A stretch of DNA of 45,619 nucleotides from NCBI RefSeq assembly GCF_000425185.1, contig NZ_KE384327.1, positions 82,343-127,961 of the forward strand. Direction: 5' to 3'. The position numbers were made by a program, and so were the translations under genes. Position 1 is the first letter of the stretch. Each line of letters opens with the position of its first letter. Below are positions 8,119-15,372 of this stretch, one piece after another. The DNA comes from Pleomorphomonas koreensis DSM 23070. GTDB lineage: Bacteria > Pseudomonadota > Alphaproteobacteria > Rhizobiales > Pleomorphomonadaceae. A model generated the notes under the pieces. It saw nothing but the letters and a program-made list of their open reading frames with translations. It ran no database searches and was not told the DNA's origin.

Positions 8119-8943
8119 ATGGCAAGCGAAGTGGCAATTCTTCGGCTCGACGGCCGCGGCGTCGAAACCGTGCTCCGCACCGACCGGCTGGTCGAGGCGC
8201 CCAACTGGACCAGGGACGGCAAGTCGCTGATCATCAACGGCGACGGCCGGCTCTATCGGGTGCCGCTCGACCGTCCGGAGATGATCGAGATCGATCCCGG
8301 CTTCGCCCGCGACTGCAACAACGACCACGGCATCTCGCCGGACGGCGGGCGGCTGGCGATCTCCGATTCCAGCGAGGCGGGCGACAGTGCCATCTACACG
8401 CTGCCGATCTCCGGCGGCACGCCGCAGCGAGTCACCGACCGGACGCCGTCCTACTGGCACGGCTGGTCGCCGGACGGCAGCCGGCTTGCCTATGTCGGCA
8501 AGCGGGACGGCAGCTTCCAGGTCTACACCATCGCCGTGGATGGCGGCCCGGAGACGAAGGTCACCTCCGGCTTCGACCATTGCGACGGTCCCGACTACTC
8601 GCCGGACGGCGCCTGGATCTGGTTCAACGGCGAGCGGAACGGCGCCGTCGACCTCTGGCGCGTCCGCCCCGACGGCCGCGATCTCCAGCGGATGACCGAT
8701 GACGGCCGCGTCAACTGGTTCCCGCATCCCTCGCCCGACGGCCGGCACGTCGTCTATCTCGCCTATCTGCCGGGCGTGAAGGGCCATCCACGCCACGAGC
8801 ATGTGGAATTGCGCCTGATGCCGGGCGGCGGCGGGCGGCCTGAGGTGTTGCTGCCGCTCTACGGGGGCCAGGGCACCATCAACGTGCCCTCCTGGGCGCC
8901 CGATTCAACGGCCTTCGCCTTCGTCCGCTACGACCAGCATTGA
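8119..8943 (+). CDS. TolB-like PD40 beta-propeller protein, probably cytoplasmic
   Basis: The 274-residue protein consists of repeated PD40/TolB blades, visible as recurring phrases such as NDHGISPDGGRLAISD, WHGWSPDGSRLAYVG, DGPDYSPDGAWIWF and WFPHPSPDGRHVVY. This suggests a six-bladed propeller. It has no signal peptide, unlike true TolB, which is also longer and sits with tolQRA and pal. Related proteins are often labelled TolB family or 'biopolymer transporter'; oligogalacturonate lyase uses a similar propeller. It is the last gene of the sugar operon and is followed by a hairpin. The ATG at 8119 follows GAGGA; another ATG five bases earlier is out of frame. An enzyme or sugar-binding role is plausible but unproven. 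Confidence 0.85.
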   Translation: MASEVAILRLDGRGVETVLRTDRLVEAPNWTRDGKSLIINGDGRLYRVPLDRPEMIEIDPGFARDCNNDHGISPDGGRLAISDSSEAGDSAIYTLPISGGTPQRVTDRTPSYWHGWSPDGSRLAYVGKRDGSFQVYTIAVDGGPETKVTSGFDHCDGPDYSPDGAWIWFNGERNGAVDLWRVRPDGRDLQRMTDDGRVNWFPHPSPDGRHVVYLAYLPGVKGHPRHEHVELRLMPGGGGRPEVLLPLYGGQGTINVPSWAPDSTAFAFVRYDQH

Positions 8944-8948
8944 CGGCG

Positions 8949-8972
8949 ATCCGGCGCCGTTGCCCGCCGGAT
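8949..8972 (+). terminator. Stem-loop at the end of the sugar operon
   Basis: ATCCGGCG and CGCCGGAT form a perfect 8-bp stem with an 8-base loop, five bases after the stop of the propeller gene. GCG/CGC can extend the stem past a single bulged T. There is no clear U-run. Confidence 0.5.
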
Positions 8973-9055
8973 TCGCGGCTCAAGGTGTGATCTCCTTCCA
9001 GGCTTTGAAACAGGCCAAATGCCGCAACGGACTCCCTGAATGCAGGCGCCATCCA

Positions 9056-9220
9056 GCTATCAAGTCCGGGCAGTTGATGGACTGGATCGAGCCTGAGTCT
9101 TTCGGGCTCCTCGGTGCGGACGCTGCGGATGTATTCATAGGCTGTCAGGCCGCTGGGGATCCTGAACCCTCGGGCGAAATTGTAGGCCAGGAGGAAATCG
9201 CCGATGTATCCGCTCCAGGT
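9056..9220 (-). pseudogene. C-terminal remnant of an integrase-core transposase (IS481/IS3-like)
   Basis: The minus strand encodes about 55 residues that match the very end of integrase-core transposases, with the recognisable phrases DFLLAYNFARGF, GLTAYEYI, EEPERLRLDP and HQLPGLDS. Intact members usually end right after PGLN-T; here the stop is lost and the frame runs on. The catalytic DDE core and the N-terminal HTH domain are absent, so this is a relic. It abuts the IS701-type remnant on the opposite strand. Confidence 0.75.
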
Positions 9221-9387
9221 GTCGGGCTTACTCGGCCCAGGAGATCGCAAAAGCGTCGAGCCGATGTCGCCGCGGCTTGTCCGTGATGGCTACGACCGTC
9301 TTCGTCCTGTCATTTCGATCGAGGTCTGGGACCATAAGTCGCTTGTTGGGGAGCCTGCCCGGCAGGCGGTCGGCGGCCCGGACGCCT

Positions 9388-9920
9388 TGTCTGATGTTCG
9401 ACGATACCGGTCTGCCGAAGACGGGAACGCATTCGGTCGGGGTGGCGCCGCAACATGCATCGATGCTGGGCAAACGGTCCAACTGCCAGACCCTGGTATC
9501 GCTGGCGCCGGCCAGAGACGAGGTTCCCGTCGCCGTCGGCCCGCGACTGTTCCTGCCCGGCGAGGAAGCCTGGCTGATCGGCGGGTGGCGCTCGTCGGAC
9601 GAGCGCAGATACGACCTCTCCAACCTGCCCGCCGGTACCGATATCCTGATGCTGGCGGCATGCATCAAAGCCGGATGGGTGTGTGAACAGGCGCATCGGC
9701 AGATGAAGGAGAAACTCGGGCCCGATCACCTTGAAGGGCGCTCCCGGCGCGGTCTTCACCGGCATGCGCTGATGATCATGATCGCTTGCGCTTTACAGCG
9801 ACTGACCGAGGCGCAGCAGGAAAAAGAGTCCCGAACGGCCCGCCGGCAGTGACGCTGCCAGCAGTCCGGAGAGCACTCATTGCAGCGCTGCCTGAGCCGC
9901 CGAAACCGCCCTGTCACCGC
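9388..9920 (+). pseudogene. Internally deleted, frameshifted IS701-type DDE transposase
   Basis: The first recognisable block, MFDDTGLPKTGTHSVGV, holds the first catalytic Asp. It is followed by SNCQTLVSLAPARDEVPV and the RLFLPGEE block. The sequence then jumps to DERRYDLSNLPAGTD, VCEQAHRQMKE, LGPDHLEGRSRRGLHRHAL. The central part that should contain the second catalytic Asp (the usual ADAGYG region) is missing, and the Glu normally found near KEELGLDHFEG is disturbed. After the stop at 9852 the family's proline-rich tail continues in another frame (GPPAVTLPAVRRALIAALPE, about 9837-9896), so a frameshift is present as well. The element is inactive. No terminal inverted repeats were recognised. 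The 125 bp up to the cls stop holds nothing I recognise. Confidence 0.82.
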
Positions 9921-10045
9921 GACCCGTTCCATCGGCGAAGCAGCAGGGCTGTTCAAAAATTCTGCCGAAGTAATGCCAGAGCGCCGTAAAGCTTTCGGAT
10001 GTCGTCAGCCGGAAATAACCATTCGGGAAATTCCGCGCAATACCG

Positions 10046-11467
10046 CTACAGAACAGGTCCGACGATGGTGATCACATTATTCCACAGTCGCCGCCAGACG
10101 GCCCAGTCCTGAACCTCTTCCGGCAAAACCCTGCGGCTTTGGGCGAGATAGCTTTCCTGCCTCGCGCGCAGAACCTCCGCCAGTTCCGGATTCTCGACGA
10201 GAATGTTGTTTTCATAATTGAGGTCGAAGCTGCGCCGATCCATGTTCGCCGAGCCGATCAGCAGAATCTGGCCGTCCATGGTCAGCGTCTTGGCGTGCAA
10301 CAGCCCTGCTTCATATTCAAAGATTTTCACGCCGGCACGAAGAAGGTCGAGATAGTAGCTGCGGCTTGCGGCCCCGACGGCAAAGTCGTCGTTGCGTGCC
10401 GGAAAGATGATCGTGGTGTCAACGCCCCGGTTAGCGCAGGCGCAGAGAGCCGCCTGCATCGCGGCATCGGGCACGTAATACGGCGTCGTGATGAAGACCG
10501 AGCGCTTCGCCGCATAGAGCAGGGTCACGAACATTTCCGGCATGGCCGAATTGCGGAATGTCGGCCCCGTGGCGATGACCTGGGCCTTGAAACCGGCGGT
10601 TACCTCCCGCAGCGGCACGCGCAGGAGATCGCCGATGTCGCCGCCGCCATTGCCTATCCAGTCGCTGATGAACAGATGCTGGTTCTGCCGCACCACCGGC
10701 CCCTCGAAGCGCAACAGCACGTCGACCCACGGCGCGAACTTCGCCTTGGGCAGGAATTCGGGATCCGCGCAGTTCTGGCTGCCGCAATAGGTGATGCGGT
10801 TGTCGATGACGGCGATCTTGCGATGGTTGCGCAGGTCGATGCGGCCGGTGAGGGCGCGAAGAAGCGGATTGCCGATCACCAGCGCCCGGCGGGTTTCCAC
10901 GCCGGCCGCCGCCATGTTCTGCCAGAGCGGCCCCCGCACGAGATCGCGCGAGCCGAGATCATCGACGAGCACCCGGCAGGCGACACCGCGCCGCGCCGCG
11001 CGTTGCACCGCCTCGGCGACCTTCGTGCCGTTGCGGTCGGCAAGCCAGATGTAGAACAGGAGGTGGACGTGATCCGTCGCTGCATCGATATCCGCGACCA
11101 TTGCGTCGATGGCGGTGTCGGAATTCTCCATCAGGCGGGCGCTGTTGCCGTCGACGGGGACATAGGAGCTGATCGACCGTCCGACGGCGAACAACGCCTC
11201 ATGCGCGCCTGTCGGCGTGGGAGTGGCGGGCCATCCCGGAGCGTCCTGCGGCAGCGGAAGGTCGTGGAAGGCGGCCTTCAACAGCTCCACCCGCCGGCGC
11301 CCGACATTCGTCCGCCCGAGGAAGATATAGGCCAGTGCGCCGACATAAGGCAGCGCCAGCACCAGCAGGAGCCACGCCGCCCGGGACTCCGGCTGACGAT
11401 GCGCGCGCAGGAGAATATGGGCGGCGGCAAGAACGACAACAAAAACATGCAAGGCTACGAAGATCAA
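10046..11467 (-). CDS. cls: Cardiolipin synthase (phospholipase D superfamily)
   Basis: The 473-residue protein has two N-terminal membrane segments (about residues 2-20 and 31-51) and two HKD motifs: HRKIAVID at residues 215-222 and HAKTLTMD at 391-398, each followed by the usual GSxN phrase. It should condense two phosphatidylglycerols, or another phospholipid pair, into cardiolipin at the inner membrane. I prefer the TTG at 11467, preceded by GGGGGA, because the conserved region starts there. An ATG at 11539 in the same frame gives a 497-residue form with a non-conserved arginine/alanine-rich leader. It stands alone between transposase and tetA relics, so it may have arrived with that segment or simply survived insertions around it. 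Confidence 0.92.
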   Translation of the reverse strand: MIFVALHVFVVVLAAAHILLRAHRQPESRAAWLLLVLALPYVGALAYIFLGRTNVGRRRVELLKAAFHDLPLPQDAPGWPATPTPTGAHEALFAVGRSISSYVPVDGNSARLMENSDTAIDAMVADIDAATDHVHLLFYIWLADRNGTKVAEAVQRAARRGVACRVLVDDLGSRDLVRGPLWQNMAAAGVETRRALVIGNPLLRALTGRIDLRNHRKIAVIDNRITYCGSQNCADPEFLPKAKFAPWVDVLLRFEGPVVRQNQHLFISDWIGNGGGDIGDLLRVPLREVTAGFKAQVIATGPTFRNSAMPEMFVTLLYAAKRSVFITTPYYVPDAAMQAALCACANRGVDTTIIFPARNDDFAVGAASRSYYLDLLRAGVKIFEYEAGLLHAKTLTMDGQILLIGSANMDRRSFDLNYENNILVENPELAEVLRARQESYLAQSRRVLPEEVQDWAVWRRLWNNVITIVGPVL

Positions 11468-11571
11468 AGCATCCCCCGCGTCGTCGCATTCTCTTGCCGC
11501 GGCGCTTCTCCCTGGCGCGGCATTTCCGCTTGCCCTCATCCTTCTCCAGGAGAGCCGGCGCGGTCAAGGCA

Positions 11572-12139
11572 ATGTCGAAGTGCCGGCTGGTATCAATCCG
11601 CTCGCTCTATTCCGACTTGACGACACGCTTCGCGGAGTGGCTGCCCCCTTTCCGTCTTGTTCATCGTTCAACTGATCGGCCAGGTTCCCGCTGCCCTGCG
11701 GATCATCCATGGCGAGAACCGCCTTCAACGGGACACCGCGACCGTCGGTATGTCTCCCGCGGCGTCTGGTGCGATTCACGCGATGATCCGGGCGTTCATC
11801 ACCGGACCGCTTACCATCCGGCTCGGCGAGCGGCACATCCTGCTCCCTGGCATGATGGCCGATGCGGCGGGATGGGTCCTGCTGGCGCTTGCCGTGCAGG
11901 GATGGATGACAGTGCCGATTCTCGTCCTGCCTGCCGCCGGCGGCAGGCAGTCCTCTCGAAAAGCTTCGACAAGCGGTCAGCAAGGCGCGTTGCAAGGAAC
12001 GCTCACCAGCCTCGTCAATCTTGCCCCATCGTGGGGCTGCTTGCTTTTGCAGCGCTCCATTCTGCGGTGGATTGTCGGCGCGGCGCTCCGTCTTGTCTGC
12101 CTGCCGCTGTTCCGCAGGGCTTTCGCCCCCGCGGCGTGA
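11572..12139 (+). pseudogene. Decayed C-terminal half of a TetA-type tetracycline efflux transporter
   Basis: Read with frame changes, this stretch gives the recognisable second half of the TetA (class A/G-like) major-facilitator pump: PAGINPLALFR from about 11581, then FIVQLIGQVPAALRIIHGE from 11660, GPLTIRLGERHILLPGMMAD, GWMTVPILVLPA, QAVLSKSFDKRS in a second frame, ALQGTLTSLVNL back in the first, and GAALRLVCLPLFRRAF at the end. At least three frameshifts are needed, and the N-terminal six helices are absent. The product cannot be functional. It looks like an old resistance-gene relic in the same scar as the transposase fragments. Confidence 0.82.
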
Positions 12140-12247
12140 TCGCGATCGTGGCGCGACCCCATGCATGGACGGGAAGAGACGAGACCGGAGACCATGCGTG
12201 GCGGTTGATTTTCCGAAACAAATCGGGAACAATGGCGATGGAGATCC

Positions 12248-12751
12248 ATGATGCCCCTGTCGCCCGTCGCCTTTGCCTCGCCCATCGAGAGTTTCGTCAA
12301 TGACGGCCGCCAGTCGGAAGCCGCCCGCCTGGTGCAGCGCGGCGTCGGCCGCCTTCTCGCCGGCCACGGCTTCTCCGTCCTTTACGAGCTGCCGCTCGCC
12401 TCCGGCCGAAGGGCCGACGTCGCCGCCCTCGGGGCCGGTGGCGACATCTTCATCGTCGAGATCAAGTCGTCGATCGAGGACTTCCGCGCCGATCGCAAGT
12501 GGCCCGACTATCGCCTCCATTGCGATCGCCTGTTCTTCGCCACCCACGCCGGCGTACCCGCCGACATCTTCCCCGAGGACGCCGGGCTGATCGTCGCCGA
12601 CGGCTATGGCGGCGCCATCCTACGCGAGGCACCCGACCATCGCCTGGCCGCCGCCACGCGCCGGGCGATGACGCTGCGCTTCGCCCAGGTGGCAGCGCGG
12701 CGCATCCAGCAATTGATCGATCCGCAGCTCCCCGACATGGGCGGCTTCTGA
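12248..12751 (+). CDS. mmcB: MmcB-family DNA repair protein
   Basis: The 167-residue protein matches the MmcB (former DUF1052) family in length and layout. A PD-(D/E)XK nuclease-like core is visible as RADVAALGAGGDIFIVEIKS at about residues 57-76, where Asp and the Glu-x-Lys pair are the expected catalytic residues, followed by EDFRADRKWPDYRLHCD and FFATHAGVP. In Caulobacter, MmcB takes part in tolerance to DNA damage, as I recall. The ATG at 12248 follows GGAGA. It is the first intact gene after the mobile-element scar, where normal chromosomal order seems to resume. Confidence 0.9.
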   Translation: MMPLSPVAFASPIESFVNDGRQSEAARLVQRGVGRLLAGHGFSVLYELPLASGRRADVAALGAGGDIFIVEIKSSIEDFRADRKWPDYRLHCDRLFFATHAGVPADIFPEDAGLIVADGYGGAILREAPDHRLAAATRRAMTLRFAQVAARRIQQLIDPQLPDMGGF

Positions 12752-12940
12752 ATCGTTACGCTAAAAGTTGGATGACTTCTAAAGTCTATGCCGAAAAGGC
12801 CGGCCGGCGGGCCTTGTCGCGACTAAGGACGGGGGTGCGGCCGCTTGCCGCGACGGGGCCGGGCGCTATCCTTTCCAGCGATCAATAACGAAACGGCGGA
12901 GGGGACCGGCGGGGGCGGTTCTGACTGCCCGGAGGGCGGC

Positions 12941-14323
12941 GTGCCGTATTATCACAGCTATTCCGGCACAGGGCCCGCCAGTCGGGCGCCGCCGCCGGCT
13001 CCCGGACTGCGGCCACCGGAGGCATCCGGCCTCTCGGCCGACCTCTATGCCCGTACCGTTCGCCGCTACCGCCATCCGAATTTCTGCCTCCTGAGCACCG
13101 TCGTGTCCGGGGTCCGCGGGCCGGTCGTCGAACGGGTAGTGCATGCCGCGCCCTTCTGGACGCTGACCGCCTTCGACCGTCTGCCGCCCGATCCGGATGT
13201 CGCCTTCCCTGCCGTGCTGCTGCTGCCGCCGCACGCCGGCCATTGCCCGACGCTGATCCGCGACACGGTCGCCGCCTTCCTGCCCGGCCACGCCGTGCAT
13301 GTCGCCGCCTGGACCGACGCGCGCGACGTGCCGCTTGCCGCCGGCGCCTTCGGACTCGGCGAGGCGGCCGAGGCGGTGGCCGACATGACGGCGCTGATCG
13401 GCGGCAGCGTTCACCTGGTGGCGATGGCCGAGGCCGGCGTCGTCGGCATCGCCGCCGCGGCGCTGCTTGAAGCGCGCGGCGCGGCGCCCGCCACGCTGAC
13501 GCTGATCGGCGGCCCGGTCGACTGCCGCGCCGACCACGCCGGCCTGGCCGCCGGCGCCGCCGCCCTGGGGCTCGACTGGTTCGTGCGCACGGTGATCGCG
13601 CCGGTGCCGGCGCCGTTCGCCGGCGCCTACCGCGAAGTGTTCCCCGGCTTCTTCACGCTCACCGGCTTCCTGACCAGCACCCTCGACCGCTCGCTGTCCG
13701 ACCACAAGGAGCTGTTCCTGCGCCTCGTTGCCGGCGACGGCACCGACGGCCACCGCGCCTTCTTCGAGGAGTTCCTGGCGGTGATGGACGTGCCGGCCGA
13801 ATTCATGCTGCAATGGATCGAGGCGGTGCTGATCGACCGGCCCTTCGCGCTGGATGCCGACGGCGAGGAACCGCTTCGGGTCGCCACGCCGCTGATGACC
13901 GTCGAAGCCGGCCGCGACGCCTTCGGAGGTGGCGGCCAGACCCATGCCGCCCATCTCCTCGCCGCCGACCCCGACGGCGGCTGCCGCCATACCGAGCCGG
14001 AGGCCGGCCGCTTCGCTCTGTTCCACGGCGCCCGCTGGCGCGCCTCGGTGTTCCCGCGCGTCGCCGACTTCATCGCCAGTCACGCCGCCCCGCCGGCCCG
14101 GCGAGCGGCGACGCCGGCCGAGGACCTGTTGACGCTGCCCGGCCTGACGCCGGCGCTGGCCGCCCGGCTCAACCGCGAGGGCGTCTATTTCGTCCGCCAG
14201 ATCGCCCGGCTCGACGACTCCGCCGCCGACGATCTCGACCGGCGGCTCGGCACCGACGCCCATCCCGTCGTCGCCGCGCTCGGCCGCGAGGCGCGCCGGC
14301 GGCTCATGGCGGGGCGGCCTTGA
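12941..14323 (+). CDS. PhaZ-like (intracellular PHB depolymerase family) protein lacking the catalytic residues, with HhH tail; GTG start
   Basis: The 460-residue protein follows the intracellular polyhydroxyalkanoate depolymerase from end to end: VPYYHSYS at the N-terminus, YARTVRRYRHPNFCL, LPPHAGHCPTLIRDTV, SVHLVAMAEAG, LTLIGGPVDCR, PLMTVEAGRDAFGGGGQTHA and FHGARWR. In characterised PhaZ the nucleophile is the Cys of a VCQPS-like phrase and the catalytic His lies in VGHYGVFNG. Here these positions read MAEAG (Ala163) and AGRFALFHG (Arg357), while the Asp (Asp326) remains. A tail from about residue 400 (LLTLPGLTPALAARLNREGV, then QIARLDDSAADDLDRRLG) resembles a helix-hairpin-helix domain. 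I chose the GTG at 12941 because of GGAGGG at 12931-12936 and the match to the family N-terminus. It probably binds rather than hydrolyses PHB, or uses other residues; this is inference. Confidence 0.82.
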   Translation: MPYYHSYSGTGPASRAPPPAPGLRPPEASGLSADLYARTVRRYRHPNFCLLSTVVSGVRGPVVERVVHAAPFWTLTAFDRLPPDPDVAFPAVLLLPPHAGHCPTLIRDTVAAFLPGHAVHVAAWTDARDVPLAAGAFGLGEAAEAVADMTALIGGSVHLVAMAEAGVVGIAAAALLEARGAAPATLTLIGGPVDCRADHAGLAAGAAALGLDWFVRTVIAPVPAPFAGAYREVFPGFFTLTGFLTSTLDRSLSDHKELFLRLVAGDGTDGHRAFFEEFLAVMDVPAEFMLQWIEAVLIDRPFALDADGEEPLRVATPLMTVEAGRDAFGGGGQTHAAHLLAADPDGGCRHTEPEAGRFALFHGARWRASVFPRVADFIASHAAPPARRAATPAEDLLTLPGLTPALAARLNREGVYFVRQIARLDDSAADDLDRRLGTDAHPVVAALGREARRRLMAGRP

Positions 14324-14360
14324 ACGGGGGTAGTGGCAAGGCCATATAGGATGGGCTTAT

Positions 14361-14417
14361 GGACGCCGGGTGCCTCAGGGGCCCGGACAAGGTCGCTTCT
14401 CTGCGAGGACTTTGGAC
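14361..14417 (+). promoter_or_regulatory. Structured leader of hsp20, possible RNA thermometer
   Basis: Upstream of the hsp20 start, GTGCCTCAG (14370-14378) can pair, with bulges, to the ribosome-site segment CTGCGAGGAC (14401-14410). CCGGG/CCCGG and TCGC/GCGA provide further short stems. Rhizobial small heat-shock genes often carry ROSE-type thermometers that hide the ribosome site in this way. The fold here is by eye only and does not show the exact ROSE motif. Confidence 0.3.
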
Positions 14418-14846
14418 ATGACGAGACTGGCAGGCTTCTCGAGCCCGTTCCTGTTGGGCTTCGACGAGATCGAGCGGGCGCTCGACCGGGTGTCGAAGGC
14501 CGCGAACGACGGCTATCCCCCCTATAATATCGAACGCGTCGAGCGCGACGCCCCGGACGGCGACGTATTGCGCATCACGCTGGCCGTCGCCGGCTTCACC
14601 CGCGAGCAGCTCGACGTCTCGGTCGAGGAGAACCAGCTGGTGATCCGCGGCCGGCAGTCCGACGACAAGTCACGCCTCTACCTCCACCGCGGCATCGCGG
14701 CGCGACAGTTCCAGCGCACCTTCGTGCTGGCCGAGGGCATCGAGATCCTCGGCGCCGACCTCAGGAACGGCCTTCTGTCCATCGATCTGGTGCGGCCACC
14801 GCTCGAACGGACGGTGCGACGGATCGAGATCAACGCCGAGGACTGA
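14418..14846 (+). CDS. Small heat-shock protein Hsp20 (IbpA type)
   Basis: The 142-residue protein is a class A rhizobial-type small heat-shock chaperone: an N-terminal arm (FSSPFLLGFDEIERALDRV), the alpha-crystallin domain at about residues 35-125 (with YPPYNIER, ITLAVAGFTREQLDVSVEEN and YLHRGIAARQFQRTF), and a short C-terminal extension. It holds unfolding proteins in a refoldable state during heat stress. The ATG at 14418 follows GAGGA at 14405-14409; the frame is open further upstream but that part is not family-like. The DUF1150 gene follows, a pairing common in Hyphomicrobiales. A weak CTTG...CCATATA pair upstream could be an RpoH promoter but its spacing is long. Confidence 0.94.
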   Translation: MTRLAGFSSPFLLGFDEIERALDRVSKAANDGYPPYNIERVERDAPDGDVLRITLAVAGFTREQLDVSVEENQLVIRGRQSDDKSRLYLHRGIAARQFQRTFVLAEGIEILGADLRNGLLSIDLVRPPLERTVRRIEINAED

Positions 14847-14969
14847 CGATAAACGCGGCGGTAGCTTTTTCCCGATAGAGTGAGTATTGGACCCGCCCGC
14901 CTTCGCCGGCTGGTGGCGTCTTCCCTTCCGTCCGGTCCGACCGGACGCGTGGGGCAAGGAGTGACAACG

Positions 14970-15245
14970 ATGGCTTCTTTCACCAAGGACACGTCCGCCG
15001 ACGAACGGAAGATCATGCCCGACGCCGCTTTCCGGCAGCTCGGCGGCGGTCGCGTCGCCTACCTGCGCCGCGTCTCGTCCGACGACGTGATCGCCGCCCA
15101 TCCCGGCTATCTCGATCTCCGGCCCGGCATGAAGCTGTGGGCGCTGCATTCGGCCGACGGCCAGCCGATCATGCTGACCGACAGTCGCGAGGCGGCGATC
15201 GCCAATGCGGCCGAGGCCGACCTGACGCCGATGCTGGTGCACTGA
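14970..15245 (+). CDS. DUF1150 family protein
   Basis: A 91-residue protein with the DUF1150 pattern: LGGGRVAYLRRVSSDDV, GLRPG-like (LDLRPGMKLWALHSADG) and a final LTDSREAAIANAAEADLTPM. The family has no known activity that I can state; it commonly follows hsp20 in related genomes, as here (123 bp gap), which suggests a stress-linked role. The ATG is preceded by AAGGAG at 14956-14961. Confidence 0.88.
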   Translation: MASFTKDTSADERKIMPDAAFRQLGGGRVAYLRRVSSDDVIAAHPGYLDLRPGMKLWALHSADGQPIMLTDSREAAIANAAEADLTPMLVH

Positions 15246-15252
15246 TCGGCTT

Positions 15253-15281
15253 CTCCGGCAGGTCGCCAGGCGACGCCGGAG
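15253..15281 (+). terminator. Stem-loop after the hsp20-DUF1150 pair
   Basis: CTCCGGC/GCCGGAG encloses GTCGC/GCGAC with a CAG loop, giving a long two-part stem that starts seven bases after the DUF1150 stop. There is no U-run, so it may act as a bidirectional or Rho-assisted terminator against the convergent hydrolase gene. Confidence 0.5.
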
Positions 15282-15372
15282 GGAGACTTCGGAAAACCCC
15301 CGGCCCGTCGCCGGACTTTCCGGAGAGCAATGCGAAAGCCCGTGCCGAGCGGACGAATTTCGCAAATGGCGT

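Noticed and set aside
5618-8137. Long antisense open frame across the binding-protein, VOC and isomerase genes
   Set aside because: It covers three clear genes on the other strand and has no recognisable domain.
9921-10045. Further transposon end or gene between the IS701 remnant and cls
   Set aside because: No inverted repeat, target duplication or recognisable protein fragment could be supported.
12866-14263. Antisense frame to the PhaZ-like gene
   Set aside because: The plus-strand frame has clear family similarity and a ribosome site; the antisense product is low complexity.
14319-14348. RpoH (sigma-32) promoter for hsp20
   Set aside because: CTTG and CCATATA are present but 19 bp apart and the -10 part fits poorly; kept only as a remark.
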